This document shows, in pieces, positions 12,301-25,100 of a DNA stretch of 64,000 bases (its first letter is position 1; each line of letters begins with the position of its first letter). The DNA lies in the NCBI GenBank assembly GCA_964057225.1, contig OZ059894.1, forward strand, positions 3,844,001-3,908,000, written 5' to 3'. Made by a program: the position numbers and the translations under genes. Source of the DNA: Auanema rhodensis. Taxonomy: Eukaryota; Nematoda; Chromadorea; Rhabditida; Rhabditidae. The notes beneath the pieces were generated by a model that made no database searches, was not told where the DNA came from, and saw only the letters and a list, made by a program, of their open reading frames with translations.

Positions 12301-15300
12301 TTTTGGAAGCATTGTTGAGTGTACATGGAAACTCAACATACACTAATGCATCATTTTTCAAACGATCATAACTAATTTTTGTATCAAGCGTTTCTCAATG
12401 TAGTTTAGTGCATTCGATGCGGATTTTTAAGCTGCGTCGATCTGTGTTATCAGATTTGCGCTAGCTTAAAAATGCACCGAGATATCAACTGATATAAGTT
12501 CACACTTATATCCTCGATTTTCACCCTGAAGGAATGATTTTTTCGTTGAATAACATTGTCCATCGTCTTTGCCATGAAAAAAGTAATCTAAAAACATCTA
12601 CTTTTTGCTAAATTATTTTGAAATTTTTCGAAAAAATTTTTGTCAAAATGTTTTTGGAAGCAATGTTGAGTGTACATGGAAACTCAACATACACTAATGC
12701 ATCATTTTTCAAACGATCATAACTAATTTTTGTATTAAGCGTTTCTCAATGTAGTGTAGTGCATTCGATGCGGATTTTTAAGCTGCGTCGATCTGTGTTA
12801 TCAGATTTGCGCTAACTTAAAAATGCACCGAGATATCAACTGATATAAGTTCACACTTATATCCTCGATTTTCACCCTGAAGGAATAATTTTTTCGTTGA
12901 ATAACATTGTCCATCGTCTTTGCCTTGAAAAATGGAATCTAAAAACATCTACTTTTTGCTAAATTATTTTAAAATTTTTCGAAAAAATTTTTGTCAAAAT
13001 GTTTTTGGAAGCAATGTTGAGTGTACATGGAAACTCAACATACACTAATGCATCATTTTTCAAACGATCATAACTAATTTTTGTATCAAGCGTTTCTCAA
13101 TGTAGTTTAGTGCATTCGATGCGGATTTTTAAGCTGCGTCGATCTGTGTTATCAGATGTGCGCTAGCTTAAAAATGCACCGAGATATCAACTGATATAAG
13201 TTCACACTTATATCCTCGATTTTCACCCTGAAGGAATAATTTTTTCGTTGAATAACATTGTCCATCGTCTTTGCCTTGAAAAATGAAATCTAAAAACATC
13301 TACTTTTTGCTAAATTATTTTGAAATTTTTCGAAAAAATTTTTGTCAAAATGTTTTTGGAAGCAATGTTGAGTGTACATGGAAACTCAACATACACTAAT
13401 GCATCATTTTTCAAACGATCATAACTAATTTTTGTATTGAGCGTTTCTCAATGTAGTATAGTGCATTCGATCCGGATTTTTAAGCTGCGTCGATCTGTGT
13501 TATCAGATTTGCGCTAGCTTAAAAATGCACCGAGATATCAACTGATATAAGTTCACACTTATATCCTCGATTTTCACCCTGAAGAATTAATTTTTTCGTT
13601 GAATAACATTGTCCATCGTCTTTGCCATGAAAAAAGGAATCTAAAAACATCTACTTTTTGCTAAATTATTTTGAAATTTTTCGAAAAAATTTTTGTCAAA
13701 ATGTTTTTGGAAGCAATGTTGAGTGTACATGGAAACTCAACATACACTAATGCATCATTTTTCAAACGATCATAACTAATTTTTGTATCAAGCGTTTCTC
13801 AATGTAGTTTAGTGCATTCGATGCGGATTTTTAAGCTGCGTCGATCTGTGTTATCAGATTTGCGCTAGCTTAAAAATGCACCGAGATATCAACTGATATA
13901 AGTTCACACTTATATCCTCGATTTTCACCCTGAAGGAATGATTTTTTCGTTGAATAACATTGTCCATCGTCTTTGCCATGAAAAAAGGAATCTAAAAACA
14001 TCTACTTTTTGCTAAATTATTTTGAAATTTTTCGAAAAAATTTTTGTCAAAATGTTTTTGGAAGCAATGTTGAGTGTACATGGAAACTCAACATACACTA
14101 ATGCATCATTTTTCAAACGATCATAACTAATTTTTGTATTAAGCGTTTCTCAATGTAGTATAGTGCATTCGATGCGGATTTTTAAGCTGCGTCGATCTTT
14201 GTTATCAGATTTGCGCTAACTTAAAAATGCACCGAGATATCAACTGATATAAGTTCACACTTATATCCTCGATTTTCACCCTGAAGGAATAATTTTTTCG
14301 TTGAATAACATTGTCCATCGTCTTTGCCTTGAAAAATGGAATCTAAAAACATCTACTTTTTGCTAAATTATTTTAAAATTTTTCGAAAAAATTTTTGTCA
14401 AAATGTTTTTGGAAGCAATGTTGAGTGTACATGGAAACTCAACATACACTAATGCATCATTTTTCAAACGATCATAACTAATTTTTGTATCAAGCGTTTC
14501 TCAATGTAGTTTAGTGCATTCGATGCGGATTTTTAAGCTGCGTCGATCTGTGTTATCAGATGTGCGCTAGCTTAAAAGTGCACCGAGATATCAACTGATA
14601 TAAGTTCACACTTATATCCTCGATTTTCACCCTGAAGGAATAATTTTTTCGTTGAATAACATTGTCCATCGTCTTTGCCTTGAAAAATGAAATCTAAAAA
14701 CATCTACTTTTTGCTAAATTATTTTGAAATTTTTCGAAAAAATTTTTGTCAAAATGTTTTTGGAAGCAATGTTGAGTGTACATGGAAACTCAACATACAC
14801 TAATGCATCATTTTTCAAACGATCATAACTAATTTTCGTATTGAGCGTTTCTCAATGTAGTATAGTGCATTCGATCCGGATTTTTAAGCTGCGTCGATCT
14901 GTGTTATCAGATTTGCGCTAGCTTAAAAATGCACCGAGATATCAACTGATATAAGTTCACACTTATATCCTCGATTTTCACCCTGAAGAATTAATTTTTT
15001 CGTTGAATAACATTGTCCATCGTCTTTGCCTTGAAAAAAGGAATTTAAAAACATCTACTTTTTGCTAAATTATTTTGAAATTTTTCGAAAAAATTTTTGT
15101 CAAAATGTTTTTGGAAGCAATGTTGAGTGTACATGGAAACTCAACATACACTAATGCATCATTTTTCAAACGATCATAACTAATTTTTGTATCAAGCGTT
15201 TTTCAATGTAGTATAGTGCATTCGATGCGGATTTTTAAGCTGCGTCGATCTGTGTTATCAGATTTGCGCTAACTTAAAAATGCACCGAGATATCAACTGA

Positions 15301-16497
15301 TATAAGTTCACACTTATATCCTCGATTTTCACCCTGAAGAATTAATTTTTTCGTTGAATAACATTGTCCATCGTCTTCGCCTTGAAAAAAGGAATTTAAA
15401 AACATCTACTTTTTGCTAAATTATTTTGAAATTTTTCGAAAAAATTTTTGTCAAAATGTTTTTGGAAGCAATGTTGAGTGTACATGGAAACTCAACATAC
15501 ACTAATGCATCATTTTTCAAACGATCATAACTAATTTTTGTATCAAGCGTTTTTCAATGTAGTATAGTGCATTCGATGCGGATTTTTAAGCTGCGTCGAT
15601 CTGTGTTATCAGATTTGCGCTAACTTAAAAATGCACCGAGATATCAACTGATATAAGTTCACACTTATATCCTCGATTTTCACCCTGAAGGAATAATTTT
15701 TTCGTTGAATAACATTGTCCATCGTCTTTGCCTTGAAAAATGGAATCTAAAAACATCTACTTTTTGCTAAATTATTTTAAAATTTTTCGAAAAAATTTTT
15801 GTCAAAATGTTTTTGGAAGCAATGTTGAGTGTACATGGAAACTCAACATACACTAATGCATCATTTTTCAAACGATCATAACTAATTTTTGTATTGAGCG
15901 TTTCTCAATGTAGTATAGTGCATTCGATTCGGATTTTTAAGCTGCGTCGATCTGTGTTATCAGATTTGCGCTAGCTTAAAAATGCACCGAGATATCAACT
16001 GATATAAGTTCACACTTATATCCTCGATTTTCACCCTGAAGAATTAATTTTTTCGTTGAATAACATTGTTCATCGTCTTTGCCTTGAAAAAAGGAATTTA
16101 AAAACATCTACTTTTTGCTAAATTATTTTGAAATTTTTCGAAAAAATTTTTGTCAAAATGTTTTTGGAAGCAATGTTGAGTGTACATGGAAACTCAACAT
16201 ACACTAATGCATCATTTTTCAAACGATCATAACTAATTTTTGTATCAAGCGTTTTTCAATGTAGTATAGTGCATTCGATGCGGATTTTTAAGCTGCGTCG
16301 ATCTGTGTTATCAGATTTGCGCTAACTTAAAAATGCACCGAGATATCAACTGATATAAGTTCACACTTATATCCTCGATTTTCACCCTGAAGGAATAATT
16401 TTTTCGTTGAATAACATTGTCCATCGTCTTTGCCTTGAAAAATGGAATCTAAAAACATCTACTTTTTGCTAAATTATTTTAAAATTTTTCGAAAAAA
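6319..16497 (+). repeat. Later subfamilies, copies 19-47
   Basis: From copy 19 onward the early-type states at unit position 271 and in the ggtatc tail disappear. This block introduces the gatccgg form (134), gtgc (171), gctaactt (179), the ggaataatt and ggaatgatt forms (246-251), gccatg (289) and tttaaaa (335). A recurring order is visible: a gctaactt/tttaaaa copy, then a gtgc copy with gaaatc, then a gtattg/gatccgg copy. It is seen at copies 22-24, 28-30, 37-39 and 41-43, and again further right at 58-60 and 71-73. It behaves as a trimeric higher-order core inside a less regular array. Confidence 0.85.
7723..11934 (+). repeat. Recent 6-copy tandem duplication (2 x 2106 bp)
   Basis: Copies 23-28 (7723-9828) and 29-34 (9829-11934) are almost identical at an offset of 2106 bp. 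Shared rare markers are tatatgttc in copies 24 and 30, aatcaaaaaac in copies 25 and 31, and actagtgcatc in copies 26 and 32. The one difference I found is C to T at 8800 in copy 26, where copy 32 keeps C. Copy 22 resembles copy 28 but has tata, not tgta, at 119-122, so the match breaks there. Confidence 0.92.
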
Positions 16498-16848
16498 TTT
16501 TTGTCAAAATGTTTTTGGAAGCAATGTTGAGTGTACATGGAAACTCAACATACACTAATGCATCATTTTTCAAACGATCATAACTAATTTTTGTATTGAG
16601 CGTTTCTCAATGTAGTATAGTGCATTCGATCCGGATTTTTAAGCTGCGTCGATCTGTGTTATCAGATTTGCGCTAGCTTAAAAATGCACCGAGATATCAA
16701 CTGATATAAGTTCACACTTATATCCTCGATTTTCACCCTGAAGAATTAATTTTTTCGTTGAATAACATTGTCCATCGTCTTTGCCTTGAAAAAAGGAATT
16801 TAAAAACATCTACTTTTTGCTAAATTATTTTGAAATTTTTCGAAAAAA
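15445..16848 (+). repeat. Alternating 2-copy block, copies 45-48 (2 x 702 bp)
   Basis: Copies 45 and 47 share cgtttttc, gctaactt and tttaaaa; copies 46 and 48 share gtattg and a ggaattta tail. Copy 46 has gattcgg and tgttcatcg, where copy 48 has gatccgg and tgtccatcg. Copy 44 also carries cgtttttc and gctaactt. Confidence 0.82.
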
Positions 16849-18601
16849 TTTTTGTCAAAATGTTTTTGGAAGCAATGTTGAGTGTACATGGAAACTCAAC
16901 ATACACTAATGCATCATTTTTCAAACGATCATAACTAATTTTTGTATCAAGCGTTTCTCAATGTAGTATAGTGCATTCGATGCGGATTTTTAAGCTGCGT
17001 CGATCTGTGTTATTAGATTTGCGCTAGCTTAAAAATGCACCGAGATATCAACTGATATAAGTTCACACTTATATCCTCGATTTTCACCCTGAAGAATTAA
17101 TTTTTTCGTTGAATAACATTGTCCATCGTCTTTGCCTTGAAAACAGGAATCTAAAAACATCTACTTTTTGCTAAATTATTTTGAAATTTTTCGAAAAAAT
17201 TTTTGTCAAAATGTTTTTGGAAGCAATGTTGAGTGTACATGGAAACTCAACATACACTAATGCATCATTTTTCAAACGATCATAACTAATTTTTGTATTG
17301 AGCGTTCCTCAATGTAGTATAGTGCATTCGATGCGGATTTTTAAGCTGCGTCGATCTGTGTTATCAGATTTGCGCTAGCTTAAAAATGCACCGAGATATC
17401 AACTGATATAAGTTCACACTTATATCCTCGATTTTCACCCTGAAGAATTAATTTTTTCGTTGAATAACATTGTCCATCGTCTTTGCCTTGAAAAAAGGAA
17501 TCTAAAAACATCTACTTTTTGCTAAATTATTTTGAAATTTTTCGAAAAAATTTTTGTCAAAATGTTTTGGAAGCAATGTTGAGTGTACATGGAAACTCAA
17601 CATACACTAATGCATCATTTTTCAAACGATCATAACTAATTTTTGTATCAAGCGTTTCTCAATGTAGTATAGTGCATTCGATGCGGATTTTTAAGCTGCG
17701 TCGATCTGTGTTATCAGATTTGCGCTAGCTTAAAAATGCACCGAGATATCAACTGATATAAGTTCACACTTATATCCTCGATTTTCACCCTGAAGAATTA
17801 ATTTTTTCGTTGAATAACATTGTCCATCGTCTTTGCCTTGAAAACAGGAATCTAAAAACATCTACTTTTTGCTAAATTATTTTGAAATTTTTCGAAAAAT
17901 TTTTGTCAAAATGTTTTTGGAAGCAATGTTGAGTGTACATGGAAACTCAACATACACTAATGCATCATTTTTCAAACGATCATAACTAATTTTTGTATTG
18001 AGCGTTCCTCCATGTAGTATAGTGCATTCGATGCGGATTTTTAAGCTGCGTCGATCTGTGTTATCAGATTTGCGCTAGCTTAAAAATGCACCGAGATATC
18101 AACTGATATAAGTTCACACTTATATCCTCGATTTTCACCCTGAAGAATTAATTTTTTCGTTGAATAACATTGTCCATCGTCTTTGCCTTGAAAAAAGGAA
18201 TCTAAAAACATCTACTTTTTGCTAAATTATTTTGAAATTTTTCGAAAAAATTTTTGTCAAAATGTTTTTGGAAGCAATGTTGAGTGTACATGGAAACTCA
18301 ACATACACTAATGCATCATTTTTCAAACGATCATAACTAATTTTTGTATCAAGCGTTTCTCAATGTAGTTCAGTGCATTCGATGCGGATTTTTAAGCTGC
18401 GTCGATCTGTGTTATCAGATTTGCGCTAGCTTAAAAATGCACCGAGATATCAACTGATATAAGTTCACACTTATATCCTCGATTTTCACCCTGAAGGAAT
18501 GATTTTTTCGTTGAATAACATTGTCCATCGTCTTTGCCATGAAAAAAGGAATCTAAAAACATCTACTTTTTGCTAAATTATTTTGAAATTTTTCGAAAAA
18601 A
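16498..18601 (+). repeat. Copies 48-53, first version of a large duplicated block
   Basis: Copies 48-53 match copies 64-69 (22110-24214) in order: gatccgg with ggaattta; a gaaaacagg copy; a gtattg/cgttcctc copy; a gaaaacagg copy lacking one T in its atgttttt run; another cgttcctc copy; and a gtagttcag copy with ggaatgatt and gccatg. The shared T loss in copies 51 and 67 is strong evidence of common descent. Copies 50/66 and 52/68 differ slightly: copy 52 has cctccatg, copy 68 cctcaatg. Confidence 0.87.
17551..17899 (+). repeat. Copy 51, 349-bp unit with two deletions
   Basis: One T is missing from the T-run at unit positions 15-19 (atgttttgg) and one A from the final A-run before the next unit. 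This is the shortest complete copy. The T loss recurs in copies 58 and 67, and the A loss recurs at the end of copy 54. Confidence 0.92.
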
Positions 18602-19653
18602 TTTTTGTCAAAATGTTTTTGGAAGCAATGTTGAGTGTACATGGAAACTCAACATACACTAATGCATCATTTTTCAAACGATCATAACTAATTTTTGTAT
18701 TAAGCGTTTCTCAATGTAGTATAGTGCATTCGATGCGGATTTTTAAGCTGCGTCGATCTGTGTTATCAGATTTGCGCTAGCTTAAAAATGCACCGAGATA
18801 TCAACTGATATAAGTTCACACTTATATCCTCGATTTTCACCCTGAAGAATTAATTTTTTCGTTGAATAACATTGTCCATCGTCTTTGCCTTGAAAAAAGG
18901 AATCTAAAAACATCTACTTTTTGCTAAATTATTTTGAAATTTTTCGAAAAATTTTTGTCAAAATGTTTTTGGAAGCAATGTTGAGTGTACATGGAAACTC
19001 AACATACACTAATGCATCATTTTTCAAACGATCATAACTAATTTTTGTATTGAGCGTTCCTCCATGTAGTATAGTGCATTCGATGCGGATTTTTAAGCTG
19101 CGTCGATCTGTGTTATCAGATTTGCGCTAGCTTAAAAATGCACCGAGATATCAACTGATATAAGTTCACACTTATATCCTCGATTTTCACCCTGAAGAAT
19201 TAATTTTTTCGTTGAATAACATTGTCCATCGTCTTTGCCTTGAAAAAAGGAATCTAAAAACATCTACTTTTTGCTAAATTATTTTGAAATTTTTCGAAAA
19301 AATTTTTGTCAAAATGTTTTTGGAAGCAATGTTGAGTGTACATGGAAACTCAACATACACTAATGCATCATTTTTCAAACGATCATAACTAATTTTTGTA
19401 TCAAGCGTTTCTCAATGTAGTTCAGTGCATTCGATGCGGATTTTTAAGCTGCGTCGATCTGTGTTATCAGATTTGCGCTAGCTTAAAAATGCACCGAGAT
19501 ATCAACTGATATAAGTTCACACTTATATCCTCGATTTTCACCCTGAAGGAATGATTTTTTCGTTGAATAACATTGTCCATCGTCTTTGCCATGAAAAAAG
19601 GAATCTAAAAACATCTACTTTTTGCTAAATTATTTTGAAATTTTTCGAAAAAA
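17900..19653 (+). repeat. Local 3-copy-spaced duplication (copies 52-53 and 55-56)
   Basis: Copies 52-53 (17900-18601) match copies 55-56 (18952-19653) at 1052 bp. Both pairs are preceded by a unit that has lost one A from its terminal run. Both first members carry cgttcctccatg and both second members carry gtagttcag with gccatg. Copy 54, of another type, lies between. The shared A deletion places the duplication after that mutation. Confidence 0.87.
18602..18951 (+). repeat. Copy 54, 350-bp unit (one A deleted at the end)
   Basis: The A-run following ttttcg has five A instead of six, as at the end of copy 51. The body has gtatta, tata, gctagctt and agaattaatt states. Confidence 0.9.
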
Positions 19654-22109
19654 TTTTTGTCAAAATGTTTTTGGAAGCAATGTTGAGTGTACATGGAAAC
19701 TCAACATACACTAATGCATCATTTTTCAAACGATCATAACTAATTTTTGTATCAAGCGTTTCTCAATGTAGTTTAGTGCATTCGATGCGGATTTTTAAGC
19801 TGCGTCGATCTGTGTTATCAGATTTGCGCTAGCTTAAAAATGCACCGAGATATCAACTGATATAAGTTCACACTTATATCCTCGATTTTCACCCTGAAGG
19901 AATGATTTTTTCGTTGAATAACATTGTCCATCGTCTTTGCCATGAAAAAAGGAATCTAAAAACATCTACTTTTTGCTAAATTATTTTGAAATTTTTCGAA
20001 AAAATTTTTGTCAAAATGTTTTGGAAGCAATGTTGAGTGTACATGGAAACTCAACATACACTAATGCATCATTTTTCAAACGATCATAACTAATTTTTGT
20101 ATCAAGCGTTTCTCAATGTAGTATAGTGCATTCGATGCGGATTTTTAAGCTGCGTCGATCTGTGTTATCAGATTTGCGCTAACTTAAAAATGCACCGAGA
20201 TATCAACTGATATAAGTTCACACTTATATCCTCGATTTTCACCCTGAAGGAATAATTTTTTCGTTGAATAACATTGTCCATCGTCTTTGCCTTGAAAAAT
20301 GGAATCTAAAAACATCTACTTTTTGCTAAATTATTTTAAAATTTTTCGAAAAAATTTTTGTCAAAATGTTTTTGGAAGCAATGTTGAGTGTACATGGAAA
20401 CTCAACATACACTAATGCATCATTTTTCAAACGATCATAACTAATTTTTGTATCAAGCGTTTCTCAATGTAGTTTAGTGCATTCGATGCGGATTTTTAAG
20501 CTGCGTCGATCTGTGTTATCAGATGTGCGCTAGCTTAAAAATGCACCGAGATATCAACTGATATGAGTTCACACTTATATCCTCGATTTTCACCCTGAAG
20601 GAATAATTTTTTCGTTGAATAACGTTGTCCATCGTCTTTGCCTTGAAAAATGAAATCTAAAAACATTTACTTTTTGCTAAATTATTTTGAAATTTTTCGA
20701 AAAAATTTTTGTCAAAATGTTTTTGGAAGCAATGTTGAGTGTACATGGAAACTCAACATACACTAATGCATCATTTTTCAAACGATCATAACTAATTTTT
20801 GTATTGAGCGTTTCTCAATGTAGTATAGTGCATTCGATCCGGATTTTTAAGCTGCGTCGATCTGTGTTATCAGATTTGCGCTAGCTTAAAAATGCACCGA
20901 GATATCAACTGATATAAGTTCACACTTATATCCTCGATTTTCACCCTGAAGAATTAATTTTTTCGTTGAATAACATTGTCCATCGTCTTTGCCTTGAAAA
21001 AAGGAATTTAAAAACATCTACTTTTTGCTAAATTATTTTGAAATTTTTCGAAAAAATTTTTGTCAAAATGTTTTTGGAAGCAATGTTGAGTGTACATGGA
21101 AACTCAACATACACTAATGCATCATTTTTCAAACGATCATAACTAATTTTTGTATCAAGCGTTTCTCAATGTAGTATAGTGCATTCGATGCGGATTTTTA
21201 AGCTGCGTCGATCTGTGTTATCAGATTTGCGCTAGCTTAAAAATGCACCGAGATATCAACTGATATAAGTTCACACTTATATCCTCGATTTTCACCCTGA
21301 AGAATTAATTTTTTCGTTGAATAACATTGTCCATCGTCTTTGCCTTGAAAACAGGAATCTAAAAACATCTACTTTTTGCTAAATTATTTTGAAATTTTTC
21401 GAAAAAATTTTTGTCAAAATGTTTTTGGAAGCAATGTTGAGTGTACATGGAAACTCAACATACACTAATGCATCATTTTTCAAACGATCATAACTAATTT
21501 TTGTATTAAGCGTTTCTCAATGTAGTATAGTGCATTCGATGCGGATTTGTAAGCTGCGTCGATCTGTGTTATCAGATTTGCGCTAGCTTAAAAATGCACC
21601 GAGATATCAACTGATATAAGTTCACACTTATATCCTCGATTTTCACCCTGAAGAATTAATTTTTTCGTTGAATAACATTGTCCATCGTCTTTGCCTTGAA
21701 AAAAGGAATCTAAAAACATCTACTTTTTGCTAAATTATTTTGAAATTTTTCGAAAAAATTTTTGTCAAAATGTTTTTGGAAGCAGTGTTGAGTGTACATG
21801 GAAACTCAACATACACTAATGCATCATTTTTCAAACGATCATAACTAATTTTTGTATCAAGCGTTTCTCAATGTAGTATAGTGCATTCGATGCGGATTTT
21901 TAAGCTGCGTCGATCTGTGTTATCAGATTTGCGCTAGCTTAAAAATGCACCGAGATATCAACTGATATAAGTTCACACTTATATCCTCGATTTTCACCCT
22001 GAAGGAATAATTTTTTCGTTGAATAACATTGTCCATCGTCTTTGCCCTGAAAAATGAAATCTAAAAACATCTACTTTTTGCTAAATTATTTTGAAAGTTT
22101 TCGAAAAAA
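19303..22109 (+). repeat. Copies 56-63, first member of an 8-copy duplicated block
   Basis: Copies 56-63 match copies 69-76 (23864-26671) in order, about 4561 bp apart. Shared markers are gtagttcag (56/69), gatatgagttc with aacgttgtcc (59/72), gatccgg with ggaattta (60/73), gaaaacagg (61/74) and gcagtg (63/76). Differences include acatttac only in copy 59, gcggatttgtaagc only in copy 62, and gaaagttttcg with gccctg only in copy 63. With copies 48-53/64-69 this shows that a stretch of about 13 copies was duplicated. Confidence 0.88.
20005..20354 (+). repeat. Copy 58, 350-bp chimeric unit
   Basis: The left part has the T-run deletion and the gtatca/tata states of copies 51 and 67. The right part has gctaactt, ggaataatt and tttaaaa, as in copies 71, 28 and 34. 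The counterpart by position, copy 71, has gcattg and gtatta and no deletion. The change of affinity lies between unit positions about 121 and 179. Confidence 0.8.
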
Positions 22110-25100
22110 TTTTTGTCAAAATGTTTTTGGAAGCAATGTTGAGTGTACATGGAAACTCAACATACACTAATGCATCATTTTTCAAACGATCATAACTAAT
22201 TTTTGTATTGAGCGTTTCTCAATGTAGTATAGTGCATTCGATCCGGATTTTTAAGCTGCGTCGATCTGTGTTATCAGATTTGCGCTAGCTTAAAAATGCA
22301 CCGAGATATCAACTGATATAAGTTCACACTTATATCCTCGATTTTCACCCTGAAGAATTAATTTTTTCGTTGAATAACATTGTCCATCGTCTTTGCCTTG
22401 AAAAAAGGAATTTAAAAACATCTACTTTTTGCTAAATTATTTTGAAATTTTTCGAAAAAATTTTTGTCAAAATGTTTTTGGAAGCAATGTTGAGTGTACA
22501 TGGAAACTCAACATACACTAATGCATCATTTTTCAAACGATCATAACTAATTTTTGTATCAAGCGTTTCTCAATGTAGTATAGTGCATTCGATGCGGATT
22601 TTTAAGCTGCGTCGATCTGTGTTATCAGATTTGCGCTAGCTTAAAAATGCACCGAGATATCAACTGATATAAGTTCACACTTATATCCTCGATTTTCACC
22701 CTGAAGAATTAATTTTTTCGTTGAATAACATTGTCCATCGTCTTTGCCTTGAAAACAGGAATCTAAAAACATCTACTTTTTGCTAAATTATTTTGAAATT
22801 TTTCGAAAAAATTTTTGTCAAAATGTTTTTGGAAGCAATGTTGAGTGTACATGGAAACTCAACATACACTAATGCATCATTTTTCAAACGATCATAACTA
22901 ATTTTTGTATTGAGCGTTCCTCAATGTAGTATAGTGCATTCGATGCGGATTTTTAAGCTGCGTCGATCTGTGTTATCAGATTTGCGCTAGCTTAAAAATG
23001 CACCGAGATATCAACTGATATAAGTTCACACTTATATCCTCGATTTTCACCCTGAAGAATTAATTTTTTCGTTGAATAACATTGTCCATCGTCTTTGCCT
23101 TGAAAAAAGGAATCTAAAAACATCTACTTTTTGCTAAATTATTTTGAAATTTTTCGAAAAAATTTTTGTCAAAATGTTTTGGAAGCAATGTTGAGTGTAC
23201 ATGGAAACTCAACATACACTAATGCATCATTTTTCAAACGATCATAACTAATTTTTGTATCAAGCGTTTCTCAATGTAGTATAGTGCATTCGATGCGGAT
23301 TTTTAAGCTGCGTCGATCTGTGTTATCAGATTTGCGCTAGCTTAAAAATGCACCGAGATATCAACTGATATAAGTTCACACTTATATCCTCGATTTTCAC
23401 CCTGAAGAATTAATTTTTTCGTTGAATAACATTGTCCATCGTCTTTGCCTTGAAAACAGGAATCTAAAAACATCTACTTTTTGCTAAATTATTTTGAAAT
23501 TTTTCGAAAAAATTTTTGTCAAAATGTTTTTGGAAGCAATGTTGAGTGTACATGGAAACTCAACATACACTAATGCATCATTTTTCAAACGATCATAACT
23601 AATTTTTGTATTGAGCGTTCCTCAATGTAGTATAGTGCATTCGATGCGGATTTTTAAGCTGCGTCGATCTGTGTTATCAGATTTGCGCTAGCTTAAAAAT
23701 GCACCGAGATATCAACTGATATAAGTTCACACTTATATCCTCGATTTTCACCCTGAAGAATTAATTTTTTCGTTGAATAACATTGTCCATCGTCTTTGCC
23801 TTGAAAAAAGGAATCTAAAAACATCTACTTTTTGCTAAATTATTTTGAAATTTTTCGAAAAAATTTTTGTCAAAATGTTTTTGGAAGCAATGTTGAGTGT
23901 ACATGGAAACTCAACATACACTAATGCATCATTTTTCAAACGATCATAACTAATTTTTGTATCAAGCGTTTCTCAATGTAGTTCAGTGCATTCGATGCGG
24001 ATTTTTAAGCTGCGTCGATCTGTGTTATCAGATTTGCGCTAGCTTAAAAATGCACCGAGATATCAACTGATATAAGTTCACACTTATATCCTCGATTTTC
24101 ACCCTGAAGGAATGATTTTTTCGTTGAATAACATTGTCCATCGTCTTTGCCATGAAAAAAGGAATCTAAAAACATCTACTTTTTGCTAAATTATTTTGAA
24201 ATTTTTCGAAAAAATTTTTGTCAAAATGTTTTTGGAAGCAATGTTGAGTGTACATGGAAACTCAACATACACTAATGCATCATTTTTCAAACGATCATAA
24301 CTAATTTTTGTATCAAGCGTTTCTCAATGTAGTTTAGTGCATTCGATGCGGATTTTTAAGCTGCGTCGATCTGTGTTATCAGATTTGCGCTAGCTTAAAA
24401 ATGCACCGAGATATCAACTGATATAAGTTCACACTTATATCCTCGATTTTCACCCTGAAGGAATGATTTTTTCGTTGAATAACATTGTCCATCGTCTTTG
24501 CCATGAAAAAAGGAATCTAAAAACATCTACTTTTTGCTAAATTATTTTGAAATTTTTCGAAAAAATTTTTGTCAAAATGTTTTTGGAAGCATTGTTGAGT
24601 GTACATGGAAACTCAACATACACTAATGCATCATTTTTCAAACGATCATAACTAATTTTTGTATTAAGCGTTTCTCAATGTAGTATAGTGCATTCGATGC
24701 GGATTTTTAAGCTGCGTCGATCTGTGTTATCAGATTTGCGCTAACTTAAAAATGCACCGAGATATCAACTGATATAAGTTCACACTTATATCCTCGATTT
24801 TCACCCTGAAGGAATAATTTTTTCGTTGAATAACATTGTCCATCGTCTTTGCCTTGAAAAATGGAATCTAAAAACATCTACTTTTTGCTAAATTATTTTA
24901 AAATTTTTCGAAAAAATTTTTGTCAAAATGTTTTTGGAAGCAATGTTGAGTGTACATGGAAACTCAACATACACTAATGCATCATTTTTCAAACGATCAT
25001 AACTAATTTTTGTATCAAGCGTTTCTCAATGTAGTTTAGTGCATTCGATGCGGATTTTTAAGCTGCGTCGATCTGTGTTATCAGATGTGCGCTAGCTTAA

